Source: Treponema sp. | GTDB taxonomy: Bacteria; Spirochaetota; Spirochaetia; Treponematales; Breznakiellaceae | Assembly (NCBI GenBank): GCA_031259345.1 | Contig: JAIRLQ010000341.1 | Coordinates: 1-6,322, forward strand | Direction of reading: 5' to 3' | Length of the DNA: 6,322 nt | Program-made: the position numbers and the translations under genes | Part shown: piece by piece, positions 1 to 6,075 of the stretch | Layout of the letters: each line of letters starts with the position of its first letter | How positions within the stretch are numbered: the first letter of the stretch is position 1 | The notes under the pieces: model-generated | Seen by the model: only the letters and a program-made list of their open reading frames with translations | What the model was told of the DNA's origin: nothing | Database searches by the model: none

Positions 1-14
1 GGCAGGTTTCTCAT
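1..14 (-). CDS. Start of next gene in the operon (possibly lptA), cut by window edge
   Basis: On the minus strand an ATG at 14-12 overlaps the TGA stop of the lptC-like gene in an ATGA arrangement, and the frame opens M-R-N-L before the window ends. A purine-rich GGCGGAAAG lies directly before the ATG and could serve as ribosome binding site. Stop-start overlap of this kind is typical of translational coupling. By family knowledge the gene after lptC is often lptA (OstA-like periplasmic LPS carrier). That identity is inference from position only, because four codons cannot show it. Confidence 0.35.
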
Positions 15-691
15 CTTTCCGCCCCGCCGTCCACAGCTTCATCCCGGGTATCGTCATTTTTCTCTTCTTTGGTATCTTCATCATCTTCGTCAATGTAAGT
101 ACCCGAAACCCCGTTTTCAAAAGCCCAGGTGCGATACCGGGCGTCGGCGCTAAAACCCACGCCGGAAAAACTTGTCCCGTCGGAACGGTATATTTCTACC
201 TCGCCGCCCGGCTGGCCTGTAAGTTTTCGTTCTTTATCCTGCCATTGCAGGGTTGATGTCTCGATAATAATGTCCTCGGAATCAACGGAGATCCTAACCC
301 CGTCCCCAAGATTGATATTTCCGGATTCCAATTCTACCCTGGCGGACCCGGCGCTGCCAATCGCGTCGACGCCGTCGCCGTGATTTTCAAATTGTTCAAA
401 AGAAAAATTTTTAAGGTCCATAGCCTGCTTTTCTTCGTAGCGTTCCGCCCGGGCCGCCTGGAAACGCACTACAGGATCGCCCCCCCTCACGCGGACATAC
501 TCAACATCTTCCATTACAATATCAGGCTGGTCCGCTGTCTCGCTTTGCTTGTTGCCGTAATCAAAAGTACAGGAACTTATAAAAATGAGTAATAAAAAAT
601 AAATAACAGGCAATTGAACTTGTCCATCGAACCGCTGGTTCACACTAACCGGGTTTTGGAACAGCCTCAATTTTTTATCCGCTCTTTTCAT
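11..691 (-). CDS. lptC: LptC-like LPS export lipoprotein (226 aa)
   Basis: Probable LptC-family protein. Known family members sit at the inner membrane and pass lipopolysaccharide from the LptB2FG ABC transporter to LptA in the periplasm. A hydrophobic stretch (about residues 28-38) ends in ISSC with Cys41, a lipobox, so this version is probably a lipoprotein. Residues 55-200 are beta-rich, with the spaced pattern expected of LptC/OstA folds (LQWQDKERKLTG at 148-159, then DGTSFSGVGFSAD at 171-183). Residues 201-226 form an unusual, mostly acidic tail. ATG 691 was chosen because it follows AGGGAATAAGGAAG and lies 31 bases after the pyrG stop. The frame stays open further upstream only inside pyrG. 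The region before the hydrophobic core is long (27 residues), so GTG 643 (25-residue signal) is an alternative start, though without a clear ribosome site. The family call is from pattern recall; no TM-anchored LptC alternative is visible. Confidence 0.78.
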   Translation of the reverse strand: MKRADKKLRLFQNPVSVNQRFDGQVQLPVIYFLLLIFISSCTFDYGNKQSETADQPDIVMEDVEYVRVRGGDPVVRFQAARAERYEEKQAMDLKNFSFEQFENHGDGVDAIGSAGSARVELESGNINLGDGVRISVDSEDIIIETSTLQWQDKERKLTGQPGGEVEIYRSDGTSFSGVGFSADARYRTWAFENGVSGTYIDEDDEDTKEEKNDDTRDEAVDGGAER

Positions 692-722
692 CTTCCTTAT
701 TCCCTGCCCCTTTGTTCTTATT

Positions 723-2357
723 TTAAAGCCTTTTTTGCTTTTCGTCTCTGGCGGCGGCGATAAAATCCCGGAACAGCGGAGAAGCTGCGGTGGGTTTTGA
801 TTTAAACTCAGGATGGAACTGGACGCCCAGGCCCCAGGGGTGGTTCGGCCATTCCACACATTCAACCAATTCGCCGTCTTCGGTAGTGGCGCCAATTTTA
901 AGGCCCGTCTCGGTCATCTCTTTGCGGTACCGGTTGGCAAACTCGTAGCGGTGGCGGTGCCGTTCGGAAACGACTTTTTCTTTATACGCCGCAGAGAAAA
1001 ACGAGCCCGGCTGGGCCACGGACTTCCAGGCTCCAAGGCGCATGGTACCGCCGTAATTTTTAACACTTTCCTGTTCTTCCAAAAGGCTTACCACCGGATG
1101 TTTTGAATCCTGATTAAATTCGGTAGAGTCCGCGTCTTCCCAGCCCAGCACATTCCGGCCCCAGTCGATAACCATAATCTGCATACCCAGGCAAATGCCA
1201 AAGTAAGGAACTTTATTGTTCCTTGCCCAGGACGCCGCCTTTACCATGCCTTTAATCCCCCTTTGGCCAAAACCGCCGGGAACCAGTACGCCGTCAACGC
1301 CGCCCCCGGGAGCCTTCGCGCCCAGAACGCTTTCGGCGGGATCCGCCTCTTCAAGGCGGGCGCTGTCAATCTTTACCAGTTCCACCTCAACGCCGCACTC
1401 AAGGCCGGCGTGAAACAGGGCTTCGTAGACCGACTTGTAAGAATCATGGAGTTCCATGTACTTGCCCACCACGCCGATACGCACCTTTCCTTTGCGGGAG
1501 TTAAAGCGCTCCATCATGGCGTGCCACTGCCCAAGGTCCGAATGCCGCGCCTCTACCCCCAGCTTTTTCAACACCACCAGATCAACCTTTTGATCAAAAA
1601 AGATAAGGGGTATCGCGTAAATCGTGGTATCAATATCGTAAGAAGTAAAAACCGCGTCGTTTTCGATATTTGTAAAAAGGGCGATTTTTCGCCGCGTGGG
1701 TTCGTCCAGCATCACCGGAGCCCGGCAGATAAGCACATCCGGCTGAATCCCCTGCTCCTGCATAGCTTTAACCGAGTGCTGGGTGGGCTTGGTTTTTAGC
1801 TCCCCCCCCGCCACTTCGGGAATAAGGGTCAAATGCACCGAAATGGCATTGCCCCGCCCGGACTCGTGAATAAGCTGCCGCGCGGCTTCCAAAAAGGGAA
1901 TGGACTCAATATCCCCTACAGTCCCTCCAATTTCTATAATTACAATATCCGTATCGGCATCTTCTTTTGCCACCGCCAGAATACGGGCCTTAATTTCGTC
2001 GGTAATGTGGGGGATCACCTGGACGCAGCGCCCCAGGTAACGGCCTTCCCGCTCTTTTTTAATAACCGATTCATAAACCTGCCCCGTAGTTACCGAATTT
2101 GCCTTGGAAAGCGGCCCCCTGGTAAAGCGGGCATAATTCCCCAGGTCAAGGTCGGTCTCAGCCCCATCGTTCGTTACATACACTTCGCCGTGCTGGTAGG
2201 GACTCATGGTACCCGCGTCCACGTTGATGTAAGGATCGCATTTTACCATGCGGACATTAAGGCCCCTCCCTTCCAGCAAAGCCCCCAAAGAAGAAGCCGC
2301 AACACCTTTCCCAAGGCTGGAACACACGCCACCAGAGACGAAAATAAACTTATTCAT
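723..2357 (-). CDS. pyrG: CTP synthase, glutamine-hydrolysing (544 aa)
   Basis: Makes CTP from UTP, ATP and glutamine in the cytoplasm, the last step of pyrimidine nucleotide synthesis. The synthetase domain fills about residues 1-270. It shows the P-loop GGVCSSLGKG (9-18), the metal/UTP segment GAETDLDLGNYARF (65-78), the GGTVGDIES loop (144-152) with acidic Glu142 just before it, and KTKPTQHSV (188-196), the segment tied to nucleotide binding and CTP feedback. The class I glutamine amidotransferase domain fills about 290-540, with GGFGQRG (361-367), nucleophile Cys389 in GICLGMQ, and His515/Glu517 in QFHPEF. Length and catalytic numbering match the E. coli enzyme closely, so it should be complete and active. 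It is first in an operon with lptC. No Shine-Dalgarno is visible, and the promoter lies so close that the message is probably leaderless. A G8 run (coding strand; 1802-1809 on the plus strand) is in frame and encodes part of EVAGGE. Confidence 0.98.
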   Translation of the reverse strand: MNKFIFVSGGVCSSLGKGVAASSLGALLEGRGLNVRMVKCDPYINVDAGTMSPYQHGEVYVTNDGAETDLDLGNYARFTRGPLSKANSVTTGQVYESVIKKEREGRYLGRCVQVIPHITDEIKARILAVAKEDADTDIVIIEIGGTVGDIESIPFLEAARQLIHESGRGNAISVHLTLIPEVAGGELKTKPTQHSVKAMQEQGIQPDVLICRAPVMLDEPTRRKIALFTNIENDAVFTSYDIDTTIYAIPLIFFDQKVDLVVLKKLGVEARHSDLGQWHAMMERFNSRKGKVRIGVVGKYMELHDSYKSVYEALFHAGLECGVEVELVKIDSARLEEADPAESVLGAKAPGGGVDGVLVPGGFGQRGIKGMVKAASWARNNKVPYFGICLGMQIMVIDWGRNVLGWEDADSTEFNQDSKHPVVSLLEEQESVKNYGGTMRLGAWKSVAQPGSFFSAAYKEKVVSERHRHRYEFANRYRKEMTETGLKIGATTEDGELVECVEWPNHPWGLGVQFHPEFKSKPTAASPLFRDFIAAARDEKQKRL

Positions 2358-2365
2358 GTGGATCT

Positions 2366-2394
2366 ATTATAGGCGGGAGTACGGATTTGGTAAA
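2366..2394 (-). promoter_or_regulatory. pyrG promoter, giving a leaderless mRNA
   Basis: On the minus strand TTTACC (2394-2389) is followed by a 17-base spacer and a perfect TATAAT (2371-2366). Only eight bases, AGATCCAC, separate TATAAT from the pyrG ATG. The usual start distance puts +1 at or within about two bases of the ATG. No GGAGG-like element precedes the ATG, which fits leaderless translation. A second promoter further upstream cannot be excluded. Confidence 0.72.
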
Positions 2395-2418
2395 CACCCC
2401 GCGCCGCCTTATAATTTT

Positions 2419-2464
2419 TCTAACCCAAAAAAGACCATGCCTCAAAATAAAAATCTAACCCAAA
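2419..2464 (+). repeat. 11-bp direct repeat in AT-rich spacer
   Basis: TCTAACCCAAA occurs at 2419-2429 and again at 2454-2464. It lies between the pyrG promoter and the transposase fragment. It could be a relic of an insertion boundary, but no function is apparent. Confidence 0.5.
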
Positions 2465-2690
2465 TATGCTTATCCGAAGGAGGGTTCGGAAAGCACTATG
2501 AGGTTACCATTAAACATGAAAACTTTTAACCCGCTGGGGCAGGGAAACCTTCTTCATGGTGGAGGGCAAGCCGGTGAAACTGAAAGCGGGAACGGCCAAA
2601 CGGCGGAAAGGAGGCAGACGGAAACGGGTTTACGGGTCACAGGCGATCGCCTTCCTGAGGATCATCTGGGCTTTCTTCTGGTATCGGTAC
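2437..2690 (+). pseudogene. Fragment of a transposase gene (frameshifted, truncated)
   Basis: Two adjacent frames resemble one stretch of an integrase-core-type transposase as I recall it from treponeme genomes. In the first frame GGFGKHYEVTI (2479-2511) fits the family's 'GYNRKYALxIL' helix. In the next frame LLTRWGRE (from 2523) leads into MVEGKPVKLKAG (from 2556), a Lys/Arg-rich stretch, and FLRIIWAFFWYR (to 2687). Intact copies should continue with a catalytic domain. Here the similarity stops at about 2690 and the frame runs into unrelated sequence ending at 2771. The frame change near 2511-2523 and the missing catalytic part make this a dead remnant. No terminal inverted repeats or target duplications were found. 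The family name is uncertain and the left limit is approximate. Confidence 0.55.
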
Positions 2691-2732
2691 AAAGTAACGC
2701 AAAACGTGACTAACACCGTTTCCGGAAAAGCA

Positions 2733-2749
2733 GGGACAGTAATAGTCCC
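2733..2749. repeat. Short hairpin GGGAC / GTCCC
   Basis: GGGAC (2733-2737) and GTCCC (2745-2749) pair around a 7-base loop, with weaker pairing continuing outward (GCA against GTGC with a mismatch). It lies after the transposase similarity ends and before the small secreted-protein ORF. There is no U-run, so it is not a good terminator. Confidence 0.35.
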
Positions 2750-2793
2750 CGTGCCATTTTTACTGCGGTAAATGCCTCAAAGGAACAAAGAAA

Positions 2794-3024
2794 ATGAAAA
2801 AGATATTTGCAATAATCGCCTTTGCAGTGATTGGAATGACAGCTGTTGTACCGCGGGTTCAGACGCAGGATATCGGCGTAGAAATGATAATGCTGACAAA
2901 TCCTGGCATGACCCGCGCACAGGTGCTGGCTATGCTGCAACAGGGGGGGGAATGCGGGATTACCAAGAGGATGCCCAGTCGGCTCAAGCTGCCAATCCCT
3001 GATACACCTTATATGCCTGTCTGA
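2794..3024 (+). CDS. Small putative secreted protein (76 aa), possibly frameshifted
   Basis: I do not recognise this protein. It begins with a good signal peptide pattern: MKKIF, then a hydrophobic run IIAFAVIGMTAVV (residues 7-19), then a polar region from about residue 21. The mature part would be only about 50 residues, including MLTNPGMTRAQVLAMLQ (33-49). AAAGGAAC about nine bases before the ATG is a fair ribosome binding site, which favours this frame over the overlapping one that starts at 2772. Just after residue 49 the gene crosses a run of eight G (2943-2950). Beyond it this frame gives a Pro-rich end (stop 3022), whereas one extra G would give a Gln/Ala-rich end closing at about 3002. 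The present C-terminus may therefore be a slip product. It follows the transposase scrap and has no partner gene. It may be a decayed gene. Confidence 0.45.
   Translation: MKKIFAIIAFAVIGMTAVVPRVQTQDIGVEMIMLTNPGMTRAQVLAMLQQGGECGITKRMPSRLKLPIPDTPYMPV
2943..2950 (+). repeat. G8 homopolymer inside small secreted-protein ORF
   Basis: Eight consecutive G follow codon 49 of the 76-aa ORF. Losing or gaining one base changes the C-terminal 27 residues rather than simply ending the protein. Such runs are prone to slippage. Confidence 0.8.
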
Positions 3025-3098
3025 AAACAGCAAGTTCAACGTAAGCAGTACAATTTAGAGCGGATAGTTTTTCAACCGCCAGTCAAATAATTGTCCAT

Positions 3099-3124
3099 AT
3101 TATTCCGTGGCAAAATGGAATAAT
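3099..3124. repeat. 8-bp inverted repeat in AT-rich spacer
   Basis: ATTATTCC (3099-3106) and GGAATAAT (3117-3124) pair around a 10-base loop, about 75 bases after the small secreted-protein ORF. The bases that follow are U-rich but not a clean run, so it is at best a weak terminator. The rest of 3025-3240 holds no gene that I can support. Confidence 0.4.
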
Positions 3125-3249
3125 TCATATTTATTCATAGGTTATTGTAGCCATATTTGTTTTGTTATCCGCAATTATAAAAACATATAAAAATAAATGG
3201 ATTTTACATTGTACTTGATTTATCAAAATTTTATCATTTGGATCATTCC

Positions 3250-3360
3250 GCTACGCTCTATTCCCACGGCAAATTTCCGCCACATTTTGTCGGCCCTGCA
3301 AACACTACGTGTTTGCTTATCCGGGCCGCCAAAACGCCATATACAGCCTGAGCGTTATGC
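3250..3360 (+). repeat. Long imperfect palindrome ending in GTTATGC (attC-like)
   Basis: A nested, interrupted stem about 111 bases long. The outer arms are GCTACGCTC (3250-3258) and GAGCGTTATGC (3350-3360), sharing GAGCGT pairing. Further in are TTTTG/CAAAA (3285-3289, 3330-3334), then CGGCCC/GGGCCG (3291-3296, 3323-3328). The apex is a perfect GCAAACAC/GTGTTTGC (3298-3305, 3309-3316) around TAC. The two sides are unequal, with one base against six between the upper stems. Integron attC sites have this build: imperfect stem, bulged bases, variable tip and a GTT core. The core here is GTTATGC (3354-3360). A proper RYYYAAC partner is missing on the left, so a different folded repeat or mobile-element end is possible. 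Confidence 0.5.
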
Positions 3361-3390
3361 GCCATTTTCTGAAAATTCGTCAAAACATTA

Positions 3391-3419
3391 TTGACAAAAT
3401 CAACAAGATAGTTAATAAT
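3391..3419 (+). promoter_or_regulatory. Promoter of the methyltransferase-like gene
   Basis: A perfect TTGACA (3391-3396) is followed by a 17-base spacer and AATAAT (3414-3419, five of six matches to TATAAT). The start should fall near 3426, leaving a leader of about 23 bases that contains GGAG (3440-3443) five bases before the ATG. Confidence 0.7.
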
Positions 3420-3448
3420 CATTACAGCTTAATTAATCTGGAGAAGTT

Positions 3449-4381
3449 ATGAAGAGCTTTCTTCAAAAATCGTTGAAAAAAATTGGATTATATGATATTG
3501 CAAGAAGAATATATCATTCTTTGCATCATGTGGATGTAAAAACAGTCAATGATCGTTCTGAACTTGAACAAATGATTCAGGTTGGAATTATGAATCAATA
3601 TAAGATTATGATAGCTACCCCCCCCCAGCATATACAAAAACTGCCTGAACTGATTGATACGGGTTTTAAGGTGTATTCTCAGTTTGATGAAGATGGAATA
3701 TTACTCTATATATTTTCACTCATTGGTTTCACCAATAGAAAAGTTGTAGAAATTTGTTGTGGTAATGGGTCAGAATGTAATGCCGCTAATTTAATAATAA
3801 ACCATGCCTGTTATGGTTTATTATTTGATGGGGATAAATTCAATATCAAAAACGCAATAACTTTTTTTAAAAATAATAAATCGACGTGGCTTTTACCGCC
3901 ACTATGTAAACATGCATGGATTACAAAAGATAATATTGATTCCCTTATTGGAGAGGAAGGTTTTAATGGCGATATAGATTTACTAAGTCTTGATATAGAT
4001 GGCATTGATTATTATATATGGGAATCTTTAAAAGTAATTTCACCCAGGGTATTTATTTGTGAATGTCATAATGCGGTGCCCGATGATATGGCAATAACAA
4101 TACCGTATAAGGATGACTTTTCATGTACTGCGAAAGACAATTATCATGAAGACTTTCGATCTGTTTCACCATTGGCAATGATAAACTTGTCAAAGAAAAA
4201 AGGATATAGATTAATCGGATCGCATAAATATGGATTTAATCTAATATTTATGCGGAATGATATTGGGAATAAATATTTCCCTGAAGTTGAACTCAGTGAA
4301 ATATCAAATAATCAATATACCATAATTTCAAAGGAGACACGGTGGCCCTTTATAAAAGATGCTCCTTGGGTAGAAGTATAA
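3449..4381 (+). CDS. FkbM-like (SAM-dependent) methyltransferase homologue (310 aa)
   Basis: Resembles a methyltransferase-like family common in surface-polysaccharide clusters and related to FkbM. Motifs in order: YSQFDEDGIL (76-85), where relatives read 'YSQxGEDGI'; VEICCGNGSECNAANLI (100-116), the glycine-rich SAM-site position; LLFDGD (124-129), an acidic strand end; DIDLLSLDIDGIDYYIW (175-191); and a final strand FNLIFMRND (263-271). Residues 1-70 are a basic, helical N-terminal part without a signal peptide, so the protein is probably cytoplasmic. The substrate is unknown; a sugar or glycan precursor is inference from the family. ATG 3449 has GGAG five bases upstream. The gene is much AT-richer than pyrG and gdhA and stands alone between attC-like repeats, which suggests transfer. 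Codons 57-59 cross a C9 run that could make it phase-variable. Some relatives lack shown activity, so 'methyltransferase' is tentative. Confidence 0.72.
   Translation: MKSFLQKSLKKIGLYDIARRIYHSLHHVDVKTVNDRSELEQMIQVGIMNQYKIMIATPPQHIQKLPELIDTGFKVYSQFDEDGILLYIFSLIGFTNRKVVEICCGNGSECNAANLIINHACYGLLFDGDKFNIKNAITFFKNNKSTWLLPPLCKHAWITKDNIDSLIGEEGFNGDIDLLSLDIDGIDYYIWESLKVISPRVFICECHNAVPDDMAITIPYKDDFSCTAKDNYHEDFRSVSPLAMINLSKKKGYRLIGSHKYGFNLIFMRNDIGNKYFPEVELSEISNNQYTIISKETRWPFIKDAPWVEV
3618..3626 (+). repeat. C9 tract near start of methyltransferase-like gene
   Basis: Nine C encode part of Thr57-Pro58-Pro59 in an otherwise AT-rich gene. With eight C the frame ends at a TGA nine codons past the tract. 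With ten C it ends at another TGA after about seven codons. Only the length present here (or a multiple-of-three change) gives the full protein, the layout of an on/off slippage switch. Confidence 0.75.
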
Positions 4382-4397
4382 TGAATCAGAAAAAACG

Positions 4398-4459
4398 GCT
4401 CAACAGGACTTGTATATGCATCGCCCCTTCGGGGTTCGGGGTTCCGTTATGTGGCATTT
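4398..4459 (+). repeat. attC-like repeat downstream of methyltransferase-like gene (copy 1)
   Basis: Begins with GCTCAAC (4398-4404), which fits the integron R'' consensus RYYYAAC, and ends with GTTATGT (4446-4452) within CGTTATGTGGCATTT. Between them are AACAGG (4402-4407), CGCCCCTT (4422-4429) and a CCCC-TTC-GGGG hairpin (4424-4434). Partial pairing joins AACaGGA to TTCCGTT. The same three blocks in the same order recur at 6260. At about 55 bases it matches the lower size range of attC sites. No poly-T follows, so it is not a normal terminator. Confidence 0.5.
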
Positions 4460-4494
4460 GTGAAGGTTTCGGAGAAACCGCGTTTCTATAACGG

Positions 4495-4528
4495 CCCAAC
4501 TAAAGGCCGGCGCCAGCCTTTAGTTGGG
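4495..4528. terminator. 13-bp perfect hairpin between convergent genes
   Basis: CCCAACTAAAGGC (4495-4507) and GCCTTTAGTTGGG (4516-4528) pair without mismatch around an 8-base loop. It begins eight bases past the gdhA stop on the minus strand and lies 113 bases past the methyltransferase-like stop on the plus strand, so it may end both messages. Neither strand has a U-run after the stem, so intrinsic termination would be weak; mRNA 3'-end protection is the other role. The left edge reads GCCCAAC, which also fits the integron RYYYAAC consensus. Confidence 0.55.
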
Positions 4529-4535
4529 ACAAGCG

Positions 4536-5894
4536 CTACACTATCCCGTAGGCAAGCATGGCGTCGGCCACTTTTAAGAAGCCCGCAATATTTGCGCCTG
4601 CCACAAGGTTACCCGGAACCCCGTAATCAGCCGAAGCCCTTTGGGCGCTTTGAAAAATGTTTACCATAATACCCTTGAGCTTTGCGTCTACTTCCTCAAA
4701 AGTCCACGAAAGCCTCATGGCGTTCTGGCTCATCTCAATAGCCGATGTAGCGACACCCCCGGCATTGGCAGCTTTTGCGGGACCAAAAAGAACCCCCGCT
4801 TTAAGGAACCGTGTAATCGCGCCGGGCATAGAGGGCATATTGGCCCCTTCGGCAACCGCGATACAGCCTGACTCAATCAGCGCCCTGGCATCATCCTCAT
4901 CAATCTCGTTCTGGGTAGCGCAGGGAAGCGCAATATCGCACTTGATTTTCCAGATACCGTGGCCGCCGGACGCAGCGTTTTCGTGGTACTCGGCATGTTT
5001 TTCCGTTTTGACATATTCAGAAATGCGCCCACGGTTTTCGAGCTTTATAACTTTGATAAGAGCGAGGTTAACCCCTTTTGGGTCGTGAATAAAACCCTTT
5101 GAATCCGAAAGGGCGATGACTGTCGCGCCCAGGGCCGCCGCCTTTTCCGCAGCGTAAATCGCCACATTTCCCGAACCCGATATAACGACCCTTTTGCCCG
5201 CAAAAGTTTTGCCCTCATGTTCCAGCATTTCCTGGGTAAAGTAACAAAGACCGTAACCCGTAGCTTCGGTACGGGCCAAAGAACCGCCGTAAGAAATACC
5301 CTTACCGGTAAGGACGCTGGAAAACTGATTCGCGATACGTTTGTACTGGCCAAAAAGATAGCCGATTTCCCTGGCGCCAACCCCAATATCGCCGGCAGGG
5401 ACATCTGTATCAGAATCAATATGCCGGTAGAGCTCGGTCATAAAACTCTGGCAAAAACGCATAACCTCGGCATCGCTTTTGCCTTTGGGGTCAAAGTCCG
5501 CCCCGCCCTTGGCCCCGCCAATAGCAAGCCCGGTAAGACTGTTCTTAAAAGTCTGCTCAAACCCAAGGAATTTAAGTATTGACGCATTAACCGAAGGGTG
5601 AAAGCGGAGGCCCCCCTTGTAGGGCCCTATGGCCGAATTAAACTGCACCCTGTAGCCCCTGTTCACTTTGGGACAGTTCTGGTCGTCCACCCAGGGCACT
5701 CTAAAGGAAATAAGCCGCTCCGGCTCCACAAGGCGGTCAATAACCCCCGCCTTAACCAGATCGGGCCTTTTGTCTACAACCAGTTCAAGGCTCTCCAGAA
5801 CCTCCTCTACTGCCTGTAAAAATTCACTCTCGTTGGAATTTCTCTGTGCGACATCTTCATACACTTTTTGTAAGTAAGAATTTTTTAAGGACAT
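4536..5894 (-). CDS. gdhA: Glutamate dehydrogenase, hexameric NADP type (452 aa)
   Basis: Cytoplasmic enzyme joining ammonium to 2-oxoglutarate to give glutamate with NAD(P)H. Length and motifs match the bacterial hexameric (GdhA) class. Substrate-site segment SAIGPYKGGLRFHPSVN is at 87-103 with Lys93. Lys117 lies in GFEQTFKNSLTG. GGAKGGADFDPKG (126-138) carries the catalytic Lys129, and PAGDIGVGAREIG (166-178) the conserved Asp169. The Rossmann domain has SGSGNVA (239-245) and a strand ending LSDSKG (262-267). The last third includes ANAGGVATSAIEMSQN (376-391), another family signature. NADP preference is inferred from overall likeness to E. coli GdhA. ATG 5894 is supported by AGGAG five bases upstream. 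The gene stands alone between its own promoter and a 3' hairpin, converges on the methyltransferase-like gene, and appears intact. Confidence 0.97.
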   Translation of the reverse strand: MSLKNSYLQKVYEDVAQRNSNESEFLQAVEEVLESLELVVDKRPDLVKAGVIDRLVEPERLISFRVPWVDDQNCPKVNRGYRVQFNSAIGPYKGGLRFHPSVNASILKFLGFEQTFKNSLTGLAIGGAKGGADFDPKGKSDAEVMRFCQSFMTELYRHIDSDTDVPAGDIGVGAREIGYLFGQYKRIANQFSSVLTGKGISYGGSLARTEATGYGLCYFTQEMLEHEGKTFAGKRVVISGSGNVAIYAAEKAAALGATVIALSDSKGFIHDPKGVNLALIKVIKLENRGRISEYVKTEKHAEYHENAASGGHGIWKIKCDIALPCATQNEIDEDDARALIESGCIAVAEGANMPSMPGAITRFLKAGVLFGPAKAANAGGVATSAIEMSQNAMRLSWTFEEVDAKLKGIMVNIFQSAQRASADYGVPGNLVAGANIAGFLKVADAMLAYGIV

Positions 5895-5924
5895 AGCGTC
5901 TCCTGTTGTGCGATATAAGGGGAG

Positions 5925-5954
5925 AGTATATCAGATATGGAGATTTTTTTGCAA
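5925..5954 (-). promoter_or_regulatory. gdhA promoter, with extended -10
   Basis: On the minus strand TTGCAA (5954-5949), an 18-base spacer and TATACT (5930-5925), preceded by TGA, form an extended -10 promoter. An 11-base dyad ATATCTGATAT overlaps the -10 and could bind a regulator. The leader to the ATG would be about 24 bases and contains the AGGAG ribosome site. Confidence 0.6.
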
Positions 5955-6040
5955 GGGAAATTTACCGGATTAGGCGTTTAAAATAGCCATAAATAATCAT
6001 AATCTTTATAAAAAAAATAATAAAAAATGTGAAAAATCGC

Positions 6041-6069
6041 TTGACTGTTGGGCAGGAAATCAGTATTTT
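6041..6069 (+). promoter_or_regulatory. Candidate promoter for a small RNA
   Basis: TTGACT (6041-6046), a 17-base spacer and TATTTT (6064-6069, four of six matches) sit on the plus strand, divergent from gdhA. A very A-rich stretch (6007-6028) lies just upstream and could act as an UP element. The expected start is the A near 6076. Confidence 0.45.
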
Positions 6070-6075
6070 ATTAAT

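Noticed and set aside
692..895. Longer N-terminus for the lptC-like gene, starting inside pyrG at 895
   Set aside because: The extra 68 residues only read pyrG's 3' end in another frame; ATG 691 has a ribosome site and gives a lipoprotein signal near the N-terminus.
1263..1799. Plus-strand ORFs opposite pyrG (also 1833-2372)
   Set aside because: They are antisense to a clear CTP synthase gene and have no family features.
1802..1809. C8 run in pyrG as a phase-variation tract
   Set aside because: It is inside a highly conserved, probably essential gene in the correct frame; switching off is unlikely. It serves as a caution for the C9 claim.
2710..3039. Minus-strand ORF of 109 codons antisense to the small secreted-protein gene
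   Set aside because: No ribosome site or recognisable domain, His/Cys-rich composition typical of a shadow frame, and the plus strand has a signal peptide and ribosome site.
4657..5088. Plus-strand ORFs opposite gdhA (also 5217-5582 and the minus-strand 5045-5419)
   Set aside because: They are shadow frames of a gene with full glutamate dehydrogenase motifs.
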